A DNA stretch of 33,108 nucleotides from Actinomycetota bacterium (GTDB lineage: Bacteria > Actinomycetota > Actinomycetes > S36-B12), in contig JAPOKX010000006.1 in assembly GCA_029977425.1 (NCBI GenBank), positions 1-33,108 on the forward strand, given 5' to 3'. Made by a program: the position numbers and the translations under genes. Of this stretch, positions 1-8,842 are shown piece by piece. The notes beneath the pieces were generated by a model. It worked only from the letters and a program-made list of their open reading frames with translations. It had not been told where the DNA came from and searched no databases. Every line of letters starts with the position of its first letter. Position 1 is the first letter of the stretch.

Positions 1-1515
1 TGGCCTGACCGCACCGCCTGGGTCTTCGACCTACGCGACGGACAAGAGGCCGCGACCTCGGGGGCGCTGACCTTCGCCGAGATCGCCGAGGCATCCGATC
101 GCATCGCCCGGCATCTGCGGGGCAGCGGCATCCGCTCCGGCGATCGTGTCGCTGTGCTGCTGCACAATCGGCCCGAGGCAGCGCTCACCTGGCTCGCACT
201 CGCGCGCCTGGGCGCGACCTCCGTGCCGCTCAACACGAAGCTGCGCCACGACGATGCGGGCTGGATCCTCGCCAAGTCGCGCGCCGTGGCGCTCGTCACC
301 ACCCCGGCACTCGCCGAGGGCATCGCGCCCGTCGGCATCCCGGTCATCGACGTGGCCGTCTTCGCCGAGGATGCCGATGACGATGCGCCGCTGCCCGATG
401 TGCACGACCCGGATGACATCGTCAACGTGCAGTTCACTTCGGGCACCACGGGCCACCCGAAGGGGTGCCTCCTCTCCCACCGCTACTGGCTGCATCTGGC
501 GACCAGCCTCGTGGACGGATTCCCGCGCCTTACACCCGACGATCGGATGCTCACGGCCCAGGCGATGTCCTACATGGACCCGCAGTGGAACCTCGCCGCA
601 TCGCTGGTGAGCGGAGCCTCGCTCGTCGTGCTCGACGGCTTCCACCCTTCGAGCTTCTGGGATCGCGTGCGCGAGCACGGAGTCACCTACTTCTACTGCC
701 TCGCGGCGATGCCGGTGCTCATGCTCACCACCGCCCCTGACGCGCGCGACCGCGACCACCGCGTGCGGGTCATCCAGTGCTCCGCCATCCCGCCCGCACG
801 CCATACCGAGCTCGAAGAGCGGTGGGGGACCCCGTGGTTCGAGGTCTTCGGGATGACGGAGACGGGTGGTGACATCCACGTGACCGACGTCGAGCACGAC
901 GCGCTCGTCGGATCCGGCGCGATCGGCGTGGCGAAGCCCGGCCGGGAGGCGCGCATCGTGGACGCCGACGGCGCGGAGGTCCCTGCGGACGCGATCGGCG
1001 AACTCGTGCTGCGCGGTCCCGGGATGATGTCGGGCTACGACGATGAGCCCGAGGCCACGGCGCAGGCCTTCCGTGGTGGCTGGCTGCACACGGGCGATCT
1101 GGCGCGACGCGATGGGGCTGGAGTGATCACGCTGGTGGGACGGCTCAAGGAGGTCGTCCGGCGTTCGGGGGAGAACGTCGCCGCGCGTGAAGTCGAGGAC
1201 ACCCTGCTCTCGCATCCCGCCGTGCGCATGGCCGCGGTGGTGGGTGTGCCCGATGAGCTCCGCGGCGAGGAGGTCAAGGCCTATCTCGTGCTGATCGATG
1301 ATCGCGACGCCGAGCAGGCGGCTGCCGATCTCCTGCCCTTCTGCGCCGAGCGCATCGCGCGCTTCAAGGTGCCGCGCTACTGGGAGGTCCGTGGTGACCT
1401 GCCACGCACTCCTTCCGAGCGCGTGGCGAAGCCGGAACTCGTCGCGGGGCGCACCTGGGATGCCGAGAATGGCTCGTGGACGGACGCGACTCACATGACG
1501 GGCTCGGACAGATGA
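1..1515 (+). CDS. AMP-dependent synthetase/ligase (acyl-CoA synthetase family), 5' truncated by window edge
   Basis: Frame 1 open from base 1 (WPDRTAWVFDLRDG...). Motifs FTSGTTGHPKG, FGMTETGG, YDDEPEATAQAF, GWLHTGDLARRD, GRLKEVVRRSGENVAAREVE are classic adenylate-forming signatures. Confidence 0.95.
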   Translation, partial: WPDRTAWVFDLRDGQEAATSGALTFAEIAEASDRIARHLRGSGIRSGDRVAVLLHNRPEAALTWLALARLGATSVPLNTKLRHDDAGWILAKSRAVALVTTPALAEGIAPVGIPVIDVAVFAEDADDDAPLPDVHDPDDIVNVQFTSGTTGHPKGCLLSHRYWLHLATSLVDGFPRLTPDDRMLTAQAMSYMDPQWNLAASLVSGASLVVLDGFHPSSFWDRVREHGVTYFYCLAAMPVLMLTTAPDARDRDHRVRVIQCSAIPPARHTELEERWGTPWFEVFGMTETGGDIHVTDVEHDALVGSGAIGVAKPGREARIVDADGAEVPADAIGELVLRGPGMMSGYDDEPEATAQAFRGGWLHTGDLARRDGAGVITLVGRLKEVVRRSGENVAAREVEDTLLSHPAVRMAAVVGVPDELRGEEVKAYLVLIDDRDAEQAAADLLPFCAERIARFKVPRYWEVRGDLPRTPSERVAKPELVAGRTWDAENGSWTDATHMTGSDR

Positions 1516-2099
1516 CGGGAACGATGCTGCGCGACTACCTCAGCGCCGACGACGGGGCTGCGCGCGCGGTCTACGAAGCGTCCTTCCCGCCAAGCCTGCG
1601 CGCGCCGTGGTCAGACCTGGTCCACCATCGCCTGGACGAGCGCTTCGTCGTCCTTGTCGAAGGCGACGCCGCGGCTGCGGCCGACGCGACCACGGTGGGG
1701 ATCGCGCTCATCCGTCGTCTCGGCGACACCGGCATGGCCTTCGTGCGCTACCTGGCCGTCGATCCGACCCGACGCGACCGCGGGCTCGGCAGTCAGCTGG
1801 TCGCGCACCTGCGCGAGGCCCTGCGCGCCGACGGGATCGGCGTGCTCCTGCTCGACGTGGAGAAGCCGGTGGGCGCGCACGCCGAGGAGGATCGTCGGCG
1901 CATCGCGTTCTACGAGCGCTGCGGACTGACCTTGCTCGACGTCCCCGACTACGCACCGCCCGAGCACGGCGAGACCGGGGAGATCGTGCCGCTGCTCCTC
2001 ATGGGCGAGGTGCTCGATGACGCTGCGCCCCTGACCGGCGCGCGACTCGACGAAGCCGTCCGCGCGGTGCTCCTGCACCGCTACGGCGTGCAGACATAG
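1512..2099 (+). CDS. GNAT family N-acetyltransferase
   Basis: MTGTMLRDYLSADDGAARAVYEASFP...VRYLAVDPTRRDRGLGSQLVAHL; R-x-x-G-x-G acetyl-CoA motif; ATGA overlap with upstream stop. Confidence 0.85.
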   Translation: MTGTMLRDYLSADDGAARAVYEASFPPSLRAPWSDLVHHRLDERFVVLVEGDAAAAADATTVGIALIRRLGDTGMAFVRYLAVDPTRRDRGLGSQLVAHLREALRADGIGVLLLDVEKPVGAHAEEDRRRIAFYERCGLTLLDVPDYAPPEHGETGEIVPLLLMGEVLDDAAPLTGARLDEAVRAVLLHRYGVQT

Positions 2100-2153
2100 C
2101 TCTCAGGCAGCAGCTCTCAGGCGGCGGCTCTCAGCCGGCAGCTCTCAGGCGGC
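2098..2153. repeat. 14-bp tandem array x4, (A/G)GCTCTCAGSCRGC, filling the convergent intergenic gap
   Basis: 2098-2111, 2112-2125, 2126-2139, 2140-2153; first copy touches the TAG of the + gene, last copy contains the stop codon (TCA 2145-2147) of the - gene. Confidence 0.95.
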
Positions 2154-2618
2154 TTTGCAGACGACGCCGCGCGCACGGGGCTCGTCGCTGACGGTGATGA
2201 CGCAGGTGCCATCGTCGCCCGTGAGAGTGAGCGTGACCTTCGGGCCCTTGGTGGCCACCCGGGTCGTGACGTCGGCAGTCGAGGCGAGCTGGCGCATGAG
2301 CGGACTGAGCGCGATCGTCACCAATTGATCCGTGAACGTGTCGGGCGAGTCGATCTTGAGTTGCTCGAGCACGGCGTCGGCCAGCCGATCCGTCGCCATG
2401 TCCGCGGCACTCGGCTTCTCGGGAGCAGTCGTCGGGGGAGCAGAGGCCTCGGGCGTCGCGGGTGCCGCCGTCGCCTCGGGCGTCGCGGGTGCCGCAGCGC
2501 TCGACTCCGCAGCAGCAGGTGAGCTGGTCGCGGTATCGGTCGAGGCGGACGTGCCGGTCGAGCAGGCCGTGGCCAGCAGGGCCGTGCCCGCGAGGGCCAG
2601 GGCGAGGGGGATGCGCAT
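2145..2618 (-). CDS. Putative secreted lipoprotein
   Basis: MRIPLALALAGTALLATACSTG lipobox signal peptide, Ala/Pro/Thr-rich linker, small C-terminal domain. Confidence 0.75.
   Translation of the reverse strand: MRIPLALALAGTALLATACSTGTSASTDTATSSPAAAESSAAAPATPEATAAPATPEASAPPTTAPEKPSAADMATDRLADAVLEQLKIDSPDTFTDQLVTIALSPLMRQLASTADVTTRVATKGPKVTLTLTGDDGTCVITVSDEPRARGVVCKAA
2446..2499 (-). repeat. 27-bp in-frame tandem repeat x2 in lipoprotein linker (AAPATPEAT)
   Basis: gcctcgggcgtcgcgggtgccgc repeated at 2446 and 2473. Confidence 0.9.
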
Positions 2619-2787
2619 CCCCCGAAGGTAGGGGCCGCGGACCCAGGGTGGCGCGGCGAGCGCATCCCCCATTCGGCTGACTCGTCCCGCGGGGGCGACC
2701 TCCCGGGGGCACGATGGCCTCTCCTCCGCCCCCACTAGGCTGACCGAGGAAGTGGGAGCGACGGTTCACCCGCCGGGAGGAGACGCC

Positions 2788-3006
2788 ATGGGCACGCACG
2801 AGGTCACCAAGCCGCATCTGGTGTCGGCCATCGTCGTCTGCTGGGTGCTCGTCGCACTCGTGTGGCTCATCTTCGGATTCCTGTCGCAGAACTACGTGCT
2901 CTACATCCCGCTGCTGCTCGCCTACGCGATCTGGACCGTGGTCTCCCTGCTCATCTTCGGCCGAGGCCTCGACAAGGAGATGGCCGCGGCGGGCGACGCC
3001 CACTAG
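2788..3006 (+). CDS. Small two-TM membrane protein
   Basis: MGTHEVTKPHLVSAIVVCWVLVALVWLIFGFLSQNYVLYIPLLLAYAIWTVVSLLIFGRG; RBS-like gggaggag upstream. Confidence 0.65.
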   Translation: MGTHEVTKPHLVSAIVVCWVLVALVWLIFGFLSQNYVLYIPLLLAYAIWTVVSLLIFGRGLDKEMAAAGDAH

Positions 3007-3054
3007 GCAGTACGCCGAGGATTTCCCTCCCGCACGTCTCTCCGCTGCGACGTC

Positions 3055-4188
3055 CTACGCCGCAGCAGCTGCCTTGCGGCGCGCGATGCGCTGCTGGATC
3101 GCGAAGTAGCCCACGGCAATCCACCCCAGCACCATCTGCGGCAGGAAGCAGAACGCACGCCAGATGACATCGGCCGCAACGGCCTGCTCGAACGTCGCGC
3201 CGAAGGCGACGAGCATTCCGATGAGGGCCGCGTCCACGGTGCCCGCGCCACCGGGCGCGAGCGGCACGGTCGTGAGCAGCAGCGCCACGGAGAAGGCCGC
3301 GAATACCTCGAGCACGGTGACCGAATCCGCACCGACTCCGCGCAGTGCCGCGAGCACGACGAACATGGGCGTGAGCTGGGCGAGGATGTTGGTGATGGTG
3401 ATCGGCACCCACCGAGTGCCGACCATCTCAGCCGCGGTGTCGTTGAAGCCGACGACGCTCTCGACGACGTTGGGCGGAGTGCGCTTGACGAGACGGAAGA
3501 CCCCGCCGATCGCGCCCTGGGCGAACTCCCCCACGCGCTGCGCATTCGATCGGCTGCGCAGGACGAAGGCGATGCCTGCCATCGACACGAGGCAGACGAG
3601 GCCCGCGAAGATGATGATGATGTCGATCGTCTGGCACGGGATCGCGCCGCACTCGCTTCCCGAGAGGGAGCGCCGCTCGAAGATCCACAGCAGGATGAGC
3701 GCGACGCCGGGCGCCCCGAAGGTCATGAGATAGGTCCAGATGGCGTCGGCCGCGACGGCCGCGGCAGCCAGTCGCTGCTGCACGCCGTAGCGGGCGAGGA
3801 TGGCGTACTGCGTCGCCACGGCGATCGGACCGCCACCGAAGGGGATGGTCGTCGAGATCGCGAAACCGCCCTGGCGATCGACGAAGGCGGGCACGTAGCC
3901 GAGCTTGGGGATCGCCGCGGGAGCCGTCAGCGGATAGACGCCGATCGCGATGATCGCGGCGACGATGGCGGCGATGGTCCACACGGGCGGCATGGAGAAG
4001 GCCGCCTTCACGCCCTGCTCGAAGCCCCCGAAGTTGTTGGCCATGTAGTCGAAGATGAAGTAGGCGAGGGCCAGGCCCAGGATCGTGAGGATGATCTTGG
4101 GCAGCCAGGACTTCCACCCGCCCTCGCGTGCCGCCTTGATGGCGGGCTCCGGGACTTGCCCGGAAGCAGGCCCGGCGGCGTCGCTCAT
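3055..4188 (-). CDS. Lysylphosphatidylglycerol synthase TM-domain / flippase-like integral membrane protein
   Basis: Multi-TM protein with TIPFGGGPIAVATQYAILARYG and PLAPGGAGTVDAALIGMLVAFG motifs typical of the family. Confidence 0.75.
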   Translation of the reverse strand: MSDAAGPASGQVPEPAIKAAREGGWKSWLPKIILTILGLALAYFIFDYMANNFGGFEQGVKAAFSMPPVWTIAAIVAAIIAIGVYPLTAPAAIPKLGYVPAFVDRQGGFAISTTIPFGGGPIAVATQYAILARYGVQQRLAAAAVAADAIWTYLMTFGAPGVALILLWIFERRSLSGSECGAIPCQTIDIIIIFAGLVCLVSMAGIAFVLRSRSNAQRVGEFAQGAIGGVFRLVKRTPPNVVESVVGFNDTAAEMVGTRWVPITITNILAQLTPMFVVLAALRGVGADSVTVLEVFAAFSVALLLTTVPLAPGGAGTVDAALIGMLVAFGATFEQAVAADVIWRAFCFLPQMVLGWIAVGYFAIQQRIARRKAAAAA

Positions 4189-4197
4189 CCCGTGAGC

Positions 4198-5481
4198 CTA
4201 TGCCCGGGCGGATCGCTGCACGGCTCGCGACACCGCAAGTCCGAGGAGCATCGCGACGAGGGACACGCCCGCGAGTACGGCGAGACCCGTGCCGACACCG
4301 CCACCATCGGTGGCGAGTTGGCCGAGCGTGTAGGGGCCGAGGAAACCGCCGAGGTTGCCGATGGAGTTGATCCACGCGATGCCCGCAGCCGCGGCCGCGC
4401 CGCGCAGGAAGGCTGGCGGCAGGGTCCAGAAGGGACCGAGCGCTGCGTAGATGCCCGCTGTCGCGACGCAGATGGCGATCATGCCCACCACGCTCCCCGC
4501 ATACGCCGCAACGAGGAGGCCGAGCGCACCCGCGGCCAGCGGAAGCGCGAGGTGCCAGGTGCGTTCACGTCTCCGATCCGACGATCGCCCGACGGCCACC
4601 ATCGCGATGACGGCGCACAGATAGGGCACCGCAGTGATGAAGCCCAGCGCGACGGACCCCACCTCCGGGAACTCGCGCTTGACCAGCAGGGGGAGCCAGA
4701 GGCTGATGCCGTAGAAGCCGATGACGATCGACAGGTAGAGCAGGCTGAGCACCCACACGCGCCCGGATCGGAAGGCCGCGCCCAGGCTCTCGGCAGCAGG
4801 CGACTCGGCGGCCTCACGCTCCATCGTGGCGCTGAGGTCGGTGCGCTGCTCGGGCGTGAGAAAGCGCGCCTCGTGCGGGCCGTCGGGCAGCCTGCGCCAG
4901 ACGATCACGGCGAGCACGAGCGCGGGAATCGCCTCGACGATGAAGAGCCACTGCCATCCCTGCAGCCCGCCTACGCCGTCCAGGGCGAGCAGCGCGCCGG
5001 AGATCGGTGCACCGATGACGCCGGCCACGGCGGTGGCCGTGAGGAAGAGCGCCATGGTGCGGGCACGCTCGGCGCGCGGCACCCAGAAGGTGAGATAGAG
5101 GACGACGCCGGGGAAGAACCCTGCCTCCGCGACTCCCAGCAGGAAGCGCACGAGATAGAACTGCCACTCCGAGGTGACGAACGCCGTGAGGCCGGAGACG
5201 AGGCCCCACGTGAGCATGATGCGCGCGATCCACACGCGTGCGCCCACCCGCCGCAGGATGAGGTTGCTCGGCACCTCGAAGACGAAGTAGCCGATGAAGA
5301 AGATGCCCGCGCCGAGGCCGTAGGCCGCCAGGGAGATGCCGAGGTCCGCGCTCATCTCGCTCGCGGCGAAGGAGATGTTGATGCGATCGAGGTAGGCCAC
5401 GAGATAGAGCACGAAGAGGAAGGGAATGAGTCGGGAGCGCACCCGCCCCAGGGCGGCGCTGGTCAGCTCCGTCACGCGCAC
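4198..5481 (-). CDS. MFS transporter (anion:cation symporter / phthalate permease-like)
   Basis: LIPFLFVLYLVAYLDRINISFA, FEVPSNLILRRVGARVWIARIM, multiple TM segments. Confidence 0.88.
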   Translation of the reverse strand: MRVTELTSAALGRVRSRLIPFLFVLYLVAYLDRINISFAASEMSADLGISLAAYGLGAGIFFIGYFVFEVPSNLILRRVGARVWIARIMLTWGLVSGLTAFVTSEWQFYLVRFLLGVAEAGFFPGVVLYLTFWVPRAERARTMALFLTATAVAGVIGAPISGALLALDGVGGLQGWQWLFIVEAIPALVLAVIVWRRLPDGPHEARFLTPEQRTDLSATMEREAAESPAAESLGAAFRSGRVWVLSLLYLSIVIGFYGISLWLPLLVKREFPEVGSVALGFITAVPYLCAVIAMVAVGRSSDRRRERTWHLALPLAAGALGLLVAAYAGSVVGMIAICVATAGIYAALGPFWTLPPAFLRGAAAAAGIAWINSIGNLGGFLGPYTLGQLATDGGGVGTGLAVLAGVSLVAMLLGLAVSRAVQRSARA

Positions 5482-5521
5482 AGCCTGCCAGGCCGGGAAA
5501 GCGACCGCCTAGGGTTGCCGC

Positions 5522-6457
5522 ATGGCGTCACCGGCGAAGTCCCCCGGCACGGGATCCGGCAGCAAGGCCGCGGGCAAGAGGGCAGCGGGCAAGGGAGCCG
5601 GCAGCAAGGCCGCGGGCAGCACGGGCGTCATCGACAGCCGCTACTACCGCGACAATCTGGCCGCGTGGGACGAGCGCGCCCCCGCGCACGCGCGCGCCGC
5701 CGGCTACAAGGTGAGCCGCTTTCACGAAGACCCGGCGTACCTCAGCGATGTCGTCACCTTCGACATCCCCCTGCTCGGAGACGTCAGCGGGCTGGACGGC
5801 GTGCACCTGCAGTGCCACATCGGCACCGACACCGTGTCGCTGTCGCGTCGCGGCGCCCGCATGAAGGGGCTCGACTTCTCCGGTGAGTCGATCGCTCAAG
5901 CCCGAGCGCTCGCGCAGGAGACCGGCGCAGACATCGAGTTCGTGCAGTCGGACGTGTACGCCGCGGTGGAGGCTCTGGGGCGCGAGCGCTTCGACTTCGT
6001 CTTCACCGGGATCGGGGCGCTGTGCTGGCTGCCTGACGTGCGCCGATGGGCTCAGGTCGTCCACGACCTGCTGCGCCCCGGCGGCTTCCTCTTCATCCGC
6101 GAGGGCCACCCGATGCTCTGGGCGATGGACGAGTCCGTCGATGACGAGCTCGTGGCGGGATACCCCTACTTCGAGGTGCCCACGCCCGTCACGGACGAGC
6201 ACGACGGGAGCTACCTGCCCGTCGATACGACGTTCCGCTCCGATGTCTCGCATTCGTGGAACCACGGCATCGGCGAGACCGTGATGGCACTGCTCGACAC
6301 GGGGATGGCGCTGGACCTGCTCGTCGAGCATGACAGTTGTCCGTGGGAGGCGCTGCCCGGGAAGATGGCCGAGGGCGACGATGGCGAATGGCGCCTGCTC
6401 GAGCGACCGGAGCGCCTTCCCCTCACCTACACGCTGAAGGCCCACCGGATCGATTGA
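5522..6457 (+). CDS. Class I SAM-dependent methyltransferase with Ala/Lys/Gly-rich N-terminal tail
   Basis: VHLQCHIGTDTVSLSRRGARMKGLDFSGESIAQARALAQETGADIEFVQSDVY; FVFTGIGALCWLPD. Confidence 0.88.
   Translation: MASPAKSPGTGSGSKAAGKRAAGKGAGSKAAGSTGVIDSRYYRDNLAAWDERAPAHARAAGYKVSRFHEDPAYLSDVVTFDIPLLGDVSGLDGVHLQCHIGTDTVSLSRRGARMKGLDFSGESIAQARALAQETGADIEFVQSDVYAAVEALGRERFDFVFTGIGALCWLPDVRRWAQVVHDLLRPGGFLFIREGHPMLWAMDESVDDELVAGYPYFEVPTPVTDEHDGSYLPVDTTFRSDVSHSWNHGIGETVMALLDTGMALDLLVEHDSCPWEALPGKMAEGDDGEWRLLERPERLPLTYTLKAHRID
5556..5619 (+). repeat. 42-bp period in-frame repeat in the methyltransferase N-terminal tail
   Basis: ccggcagcaaggccgcgggca at 5556 and 5598. Confidence 0.8.
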
Positions 6458-6473
6458 TCCAGCGGGCCTTCAG
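6434..6473 (+). terminator. Hairpin overlapping the methyltransferase stop codon
   Basis: CTGAAGGCCC (6434-6443) / GGGCCTTCAG (6464-6473), inner GGATC-gatt-GATCC; TGA lies in the loop region. A further copy of the right arm is at 6534-6543. Confidence 0.6.
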
Positions 6474-6483
6474 GTGAAACTGG

Positions 6484-6534
6484 GCCTCACATCACGCTGA
6501 GCCTCACATCACGCTGGGCGTCACATCACGCTGG
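6484..6534. repeat. 17-bp tandem array x3 (GCCTCACATCACGCTGR)
   Basis: 6484-6500, 6501-6517, 6518-6534; resembles the gene's own 3' coding end cctcacctacacgctgaaggcc (6421-6442). Confidence 0.9.
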
Positions 6535-6557
6535 GCCTTCAGCGAGAGAAGGTCCCG

Positions 6558-6863
6558 CTACTCCGTGATGCAGCCCGTGAGCAGGTCGACGACCTTCGCC
6601 TGGAGCTCGGCGGGTACGTCGGAGTCGGACTCACCGTCGCGAAGGGCAGTGAGCTCTTCGGTGCTGAAGCCACTCAGGCCCTGCTTGATGCAGTCCTTCG
6701 CCCCCTCGGGCATGCCCTCGTCGCCGATCTCGGCCATGAGCTCGTCGACGAGCGCGGTGTTGTCGGTCGTGGAGTCACCGCCGCCACCCCCGCAGGCAGT
6801 GAGGGTGAGCAGCGCGGCAGCGGCTGCGGCCGTCGCCAGCGTGGCGAGACGCGTGCGGGTCAT
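6558..6863 (-). CDS. Small secreted lipoprotein
   Basis: MTRTRLATLATAAAAAALLTLTACGGGGGDS lipobox. An alternative ATG is at 6878. Confidence 0.75.
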   Translation of the reverse strand: MTRTRLATLATAAAAAALLTLTACGGGGGDSTTDNTALVDELMAEIGDEGMPEGAKDCIKQGLSGFSTEELTALRDGESDSDVPAELQAKVVDLLTGCITE

Positions 6864-6955
6864 GGGGGACTCCTTCATGTGAACGTGCCCGAGACACGTG
6901 ACCACCATTCGGTGGAGTTGAGCGCGACGCTAGCACCGAGGGGCATACTCCGGGG

Positions 6956-8842
6956 ATGGATCAGCGGCGGGTCGCGGAGGAAGCGCTCCGGGCGTGCCTG
7001 CGTCTGCAGCGTTCGAACGTCCAGTGGGTGGCGGGCCTGCGCACGGGCATCCTCATCGCGCTGGCCCTGCTCGTGGGGCTCTGGGCGGGGCGGGTCGACG
7101 TGGCGCTCTCCGTCTCCATGGGCCTGCTCTTCGTCTCCATCGCGGACTGCGCAGACTCTCGCGGAGTGCGGCTGCGGATCATGCTGTGGGCGACGCTGTG
7201 GATCGGCGTGGGCGTCCTGCTCGGTGGCCTCGCAAGTGAGTTCCGCGCCACGCATGTCTTCATCGCGCTCGTCATGGCGGCTGCGTGCGGCTACGCCGGT
7301 GCGGTCGGCCCGCGCGGTGCACTCATCGGCGTACTCACCCTCGTGCTCTTCGCGTTCTACGCGGGCGCTCCCGTGGTGGTCGACATCGCCTTGCTCGACA
7401 CGGCGTACTTCGTGGTGGGCGGCGTCATCACCATCGGGGTGAACCTCCTCTTCACGCCGCCTCGCCGCCTCGGTGCGGTGCGGTCCGGCATCGCGCACTC
7501 CTATCGCGAGCTCCAGGACTCGGCCCAGCGCCGGGGAATCGAGCTTGCGGCTCCGACGGTGGCCGCTGCCGTGTTGTCGGCGCGCAGCGTGGTCGACCAC
7601 GAGGGCTGCGTGGGCGGGTCCGCGGCCTGGGCCAATGCCCTCCTGTCGAGTGCCGAGCGCACGCGCCTGGCTCTCCTCGCGCTCATCTCCGAGCGCTCCA
7701 TCGACCCGGCCTACGTCGATGAGCTCACGACCCAGCTGAGTCACACCGCCCGCGCGATCGCCGACGAGGTGGCCGCGCCCCTGGGGCTGCCGGGGCAGCG
7801 ACGGCGTGCCCGGGCTCGCTCGAGCCTGCGGACGCTGCAGGAGGTGGTGGCGCGTGCACCCGATCCGCGACTGGCCACTCTGGCTCAGGACGTGGATGAG
7901 GCCATCGCGGCGGCGATTGGCGTCCTCGATCAGCCCTGGCCGCTGGGAGCTCGCGCGGACATCGTGTCGCCACCCCGCGCGCACGTTCCTGTCCTCCCCC
8001 GCCTGCGCGCGCACCTGCACTGGTCGGATCCCGTCGCCGAGCACGCCCTTCGCCTCATGGTTGCCTTCGGCGGAGCCACGCTCGCCACGGTCATCGTCGA
8101 CGTCTCGCATGCGTATTGGCTGCCCCTCACGGTGGCATGGATCGCCAAGCCCGACCTGTCCAACACCGTGTCGCGGGTGACGATGCGCATCCTCGGCACG
8201 ATGGTGGGACTTGTCGTCGTCATGGTGATCCTCCTGGTCGCTCACGAGCTGCCCGGCGAGGCGATCATCCTGTGCCTTGCCGTCGGGCTCACCGGCGCGA
8301 TGGCACTGGCCTACCTCAATGCCAACTACCCGCTCGCCGTCATCGGCATCACCGGCTTCGTGCTGCTCATCGAGCACGTCACCGGCGACGGAGAGCGCTA
8401 CGACGTCATCGCCCGGCTCATCGCGACGACACTTGCCGGACTGTGGGTTCTCCTGGTCGCCTCCGTGCGCCCGCGCCGCACCGGATCCACGGCGGTTGCC
8501 GCGATGCACGCCACCACCGAGGCGCTGCGCGACTATGCCGTCGTCGTGCGACGGGGTGAGGACTCCACATCTGCCCGCGCGCGCGTGCTGTCCGAGCGCA
8601 CCGCGGCACTCGCTGCCGTGTCCGCTGCGACGATGGAGACGCCAGGCTTCTGGGAGCGTGCGGGCGATCGGGTCGATCCGGTCCAAGCAGCGGCCGTGGT
8701 CACCGACATCATCGGAGCGACGTCATCGATCCTCGCTGAGGAACTGCTCGAGGAGCGAGGGCAGTCCGATCCGGCCCTGTGGGATCGCATCGACTCAGAG
8801 CTCGACGATCTGGACGCGCGCGTCGATGCACTGCGCGCCTAG
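6956..8842 (+). CDS. FUSC (fusaric-acid-resistance-like) family membrane protein
   Basis: Two TM blocks, the second beginning AYWLPLTVAWIAKPDLSNTVSRVTMRILGTMVGLVVVMVILL, typical of FUSC-like proteins. Confidence 0.8.
   Translation: MDQRRVAEEALRACLRLQRSNVQWVAGLRTGILIALALLVGLWAGRVDVALSVSMGLLFVSIADCADSRGVRLRIMLWATLWIGVGVLLGGLASEFRATHVFIALVMAAACGYAGAVGPRGALIGVLTLVLFAFYAGAPVVVDIALLDTAYFVVGGVITIGVNLLFTPPRRLGAVRSGIAHSYRELQDSAQRRGIELAAPTVAAAVLSARSVVDHEGCVGGSAAWANALLSSAERTRLALLALISERSIDPAYVDELTTQLSHTARAIADEVAAPLGLPGQRRRARARSSLRTLQEVVARAPDPRLATLAQDVDEAIAAAIGVLDQPWPLGARADIVSPPRAHVPVLPRLRAHLHWSDPVAEHALRLMVAFGGATLATVIVDVSHAYWLPLTVAWIAKPDLSNTVSRVTMRILGTMVGLVVVMVILLVAHELPGEAIILCLAVGLTGAMALAYLNANYPLAVIGITGFVLLIEHVTGDGERYDVIARLIATTLAGLWVLLVASVRPRRTGSTAVAAMHATTEALRDYAVVVRRGEDSTSARARVLSERTAALAAVSAATMETPGFWERAGDRVDPVQAAAVVTDIIGATSSILAEELLEERGQSDPALWDRIDSELDDLDARVDALRA

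Noticed and set aside
31-1494. Long minus-strand ORF (487 aa) antisense to the acyl-CoA synthetase
   Set aside because: Low-complexity Arg/His/Gly/Asp-rich translation typical of antisense frames in high-GC coding DNA; the sense frame carries clear family motifs.
4156-5886. 576-aa plus-strand ORF over the MFS gene
   Set aside because: Antisense of a well-supported MFS transporter; composition is artefactual.
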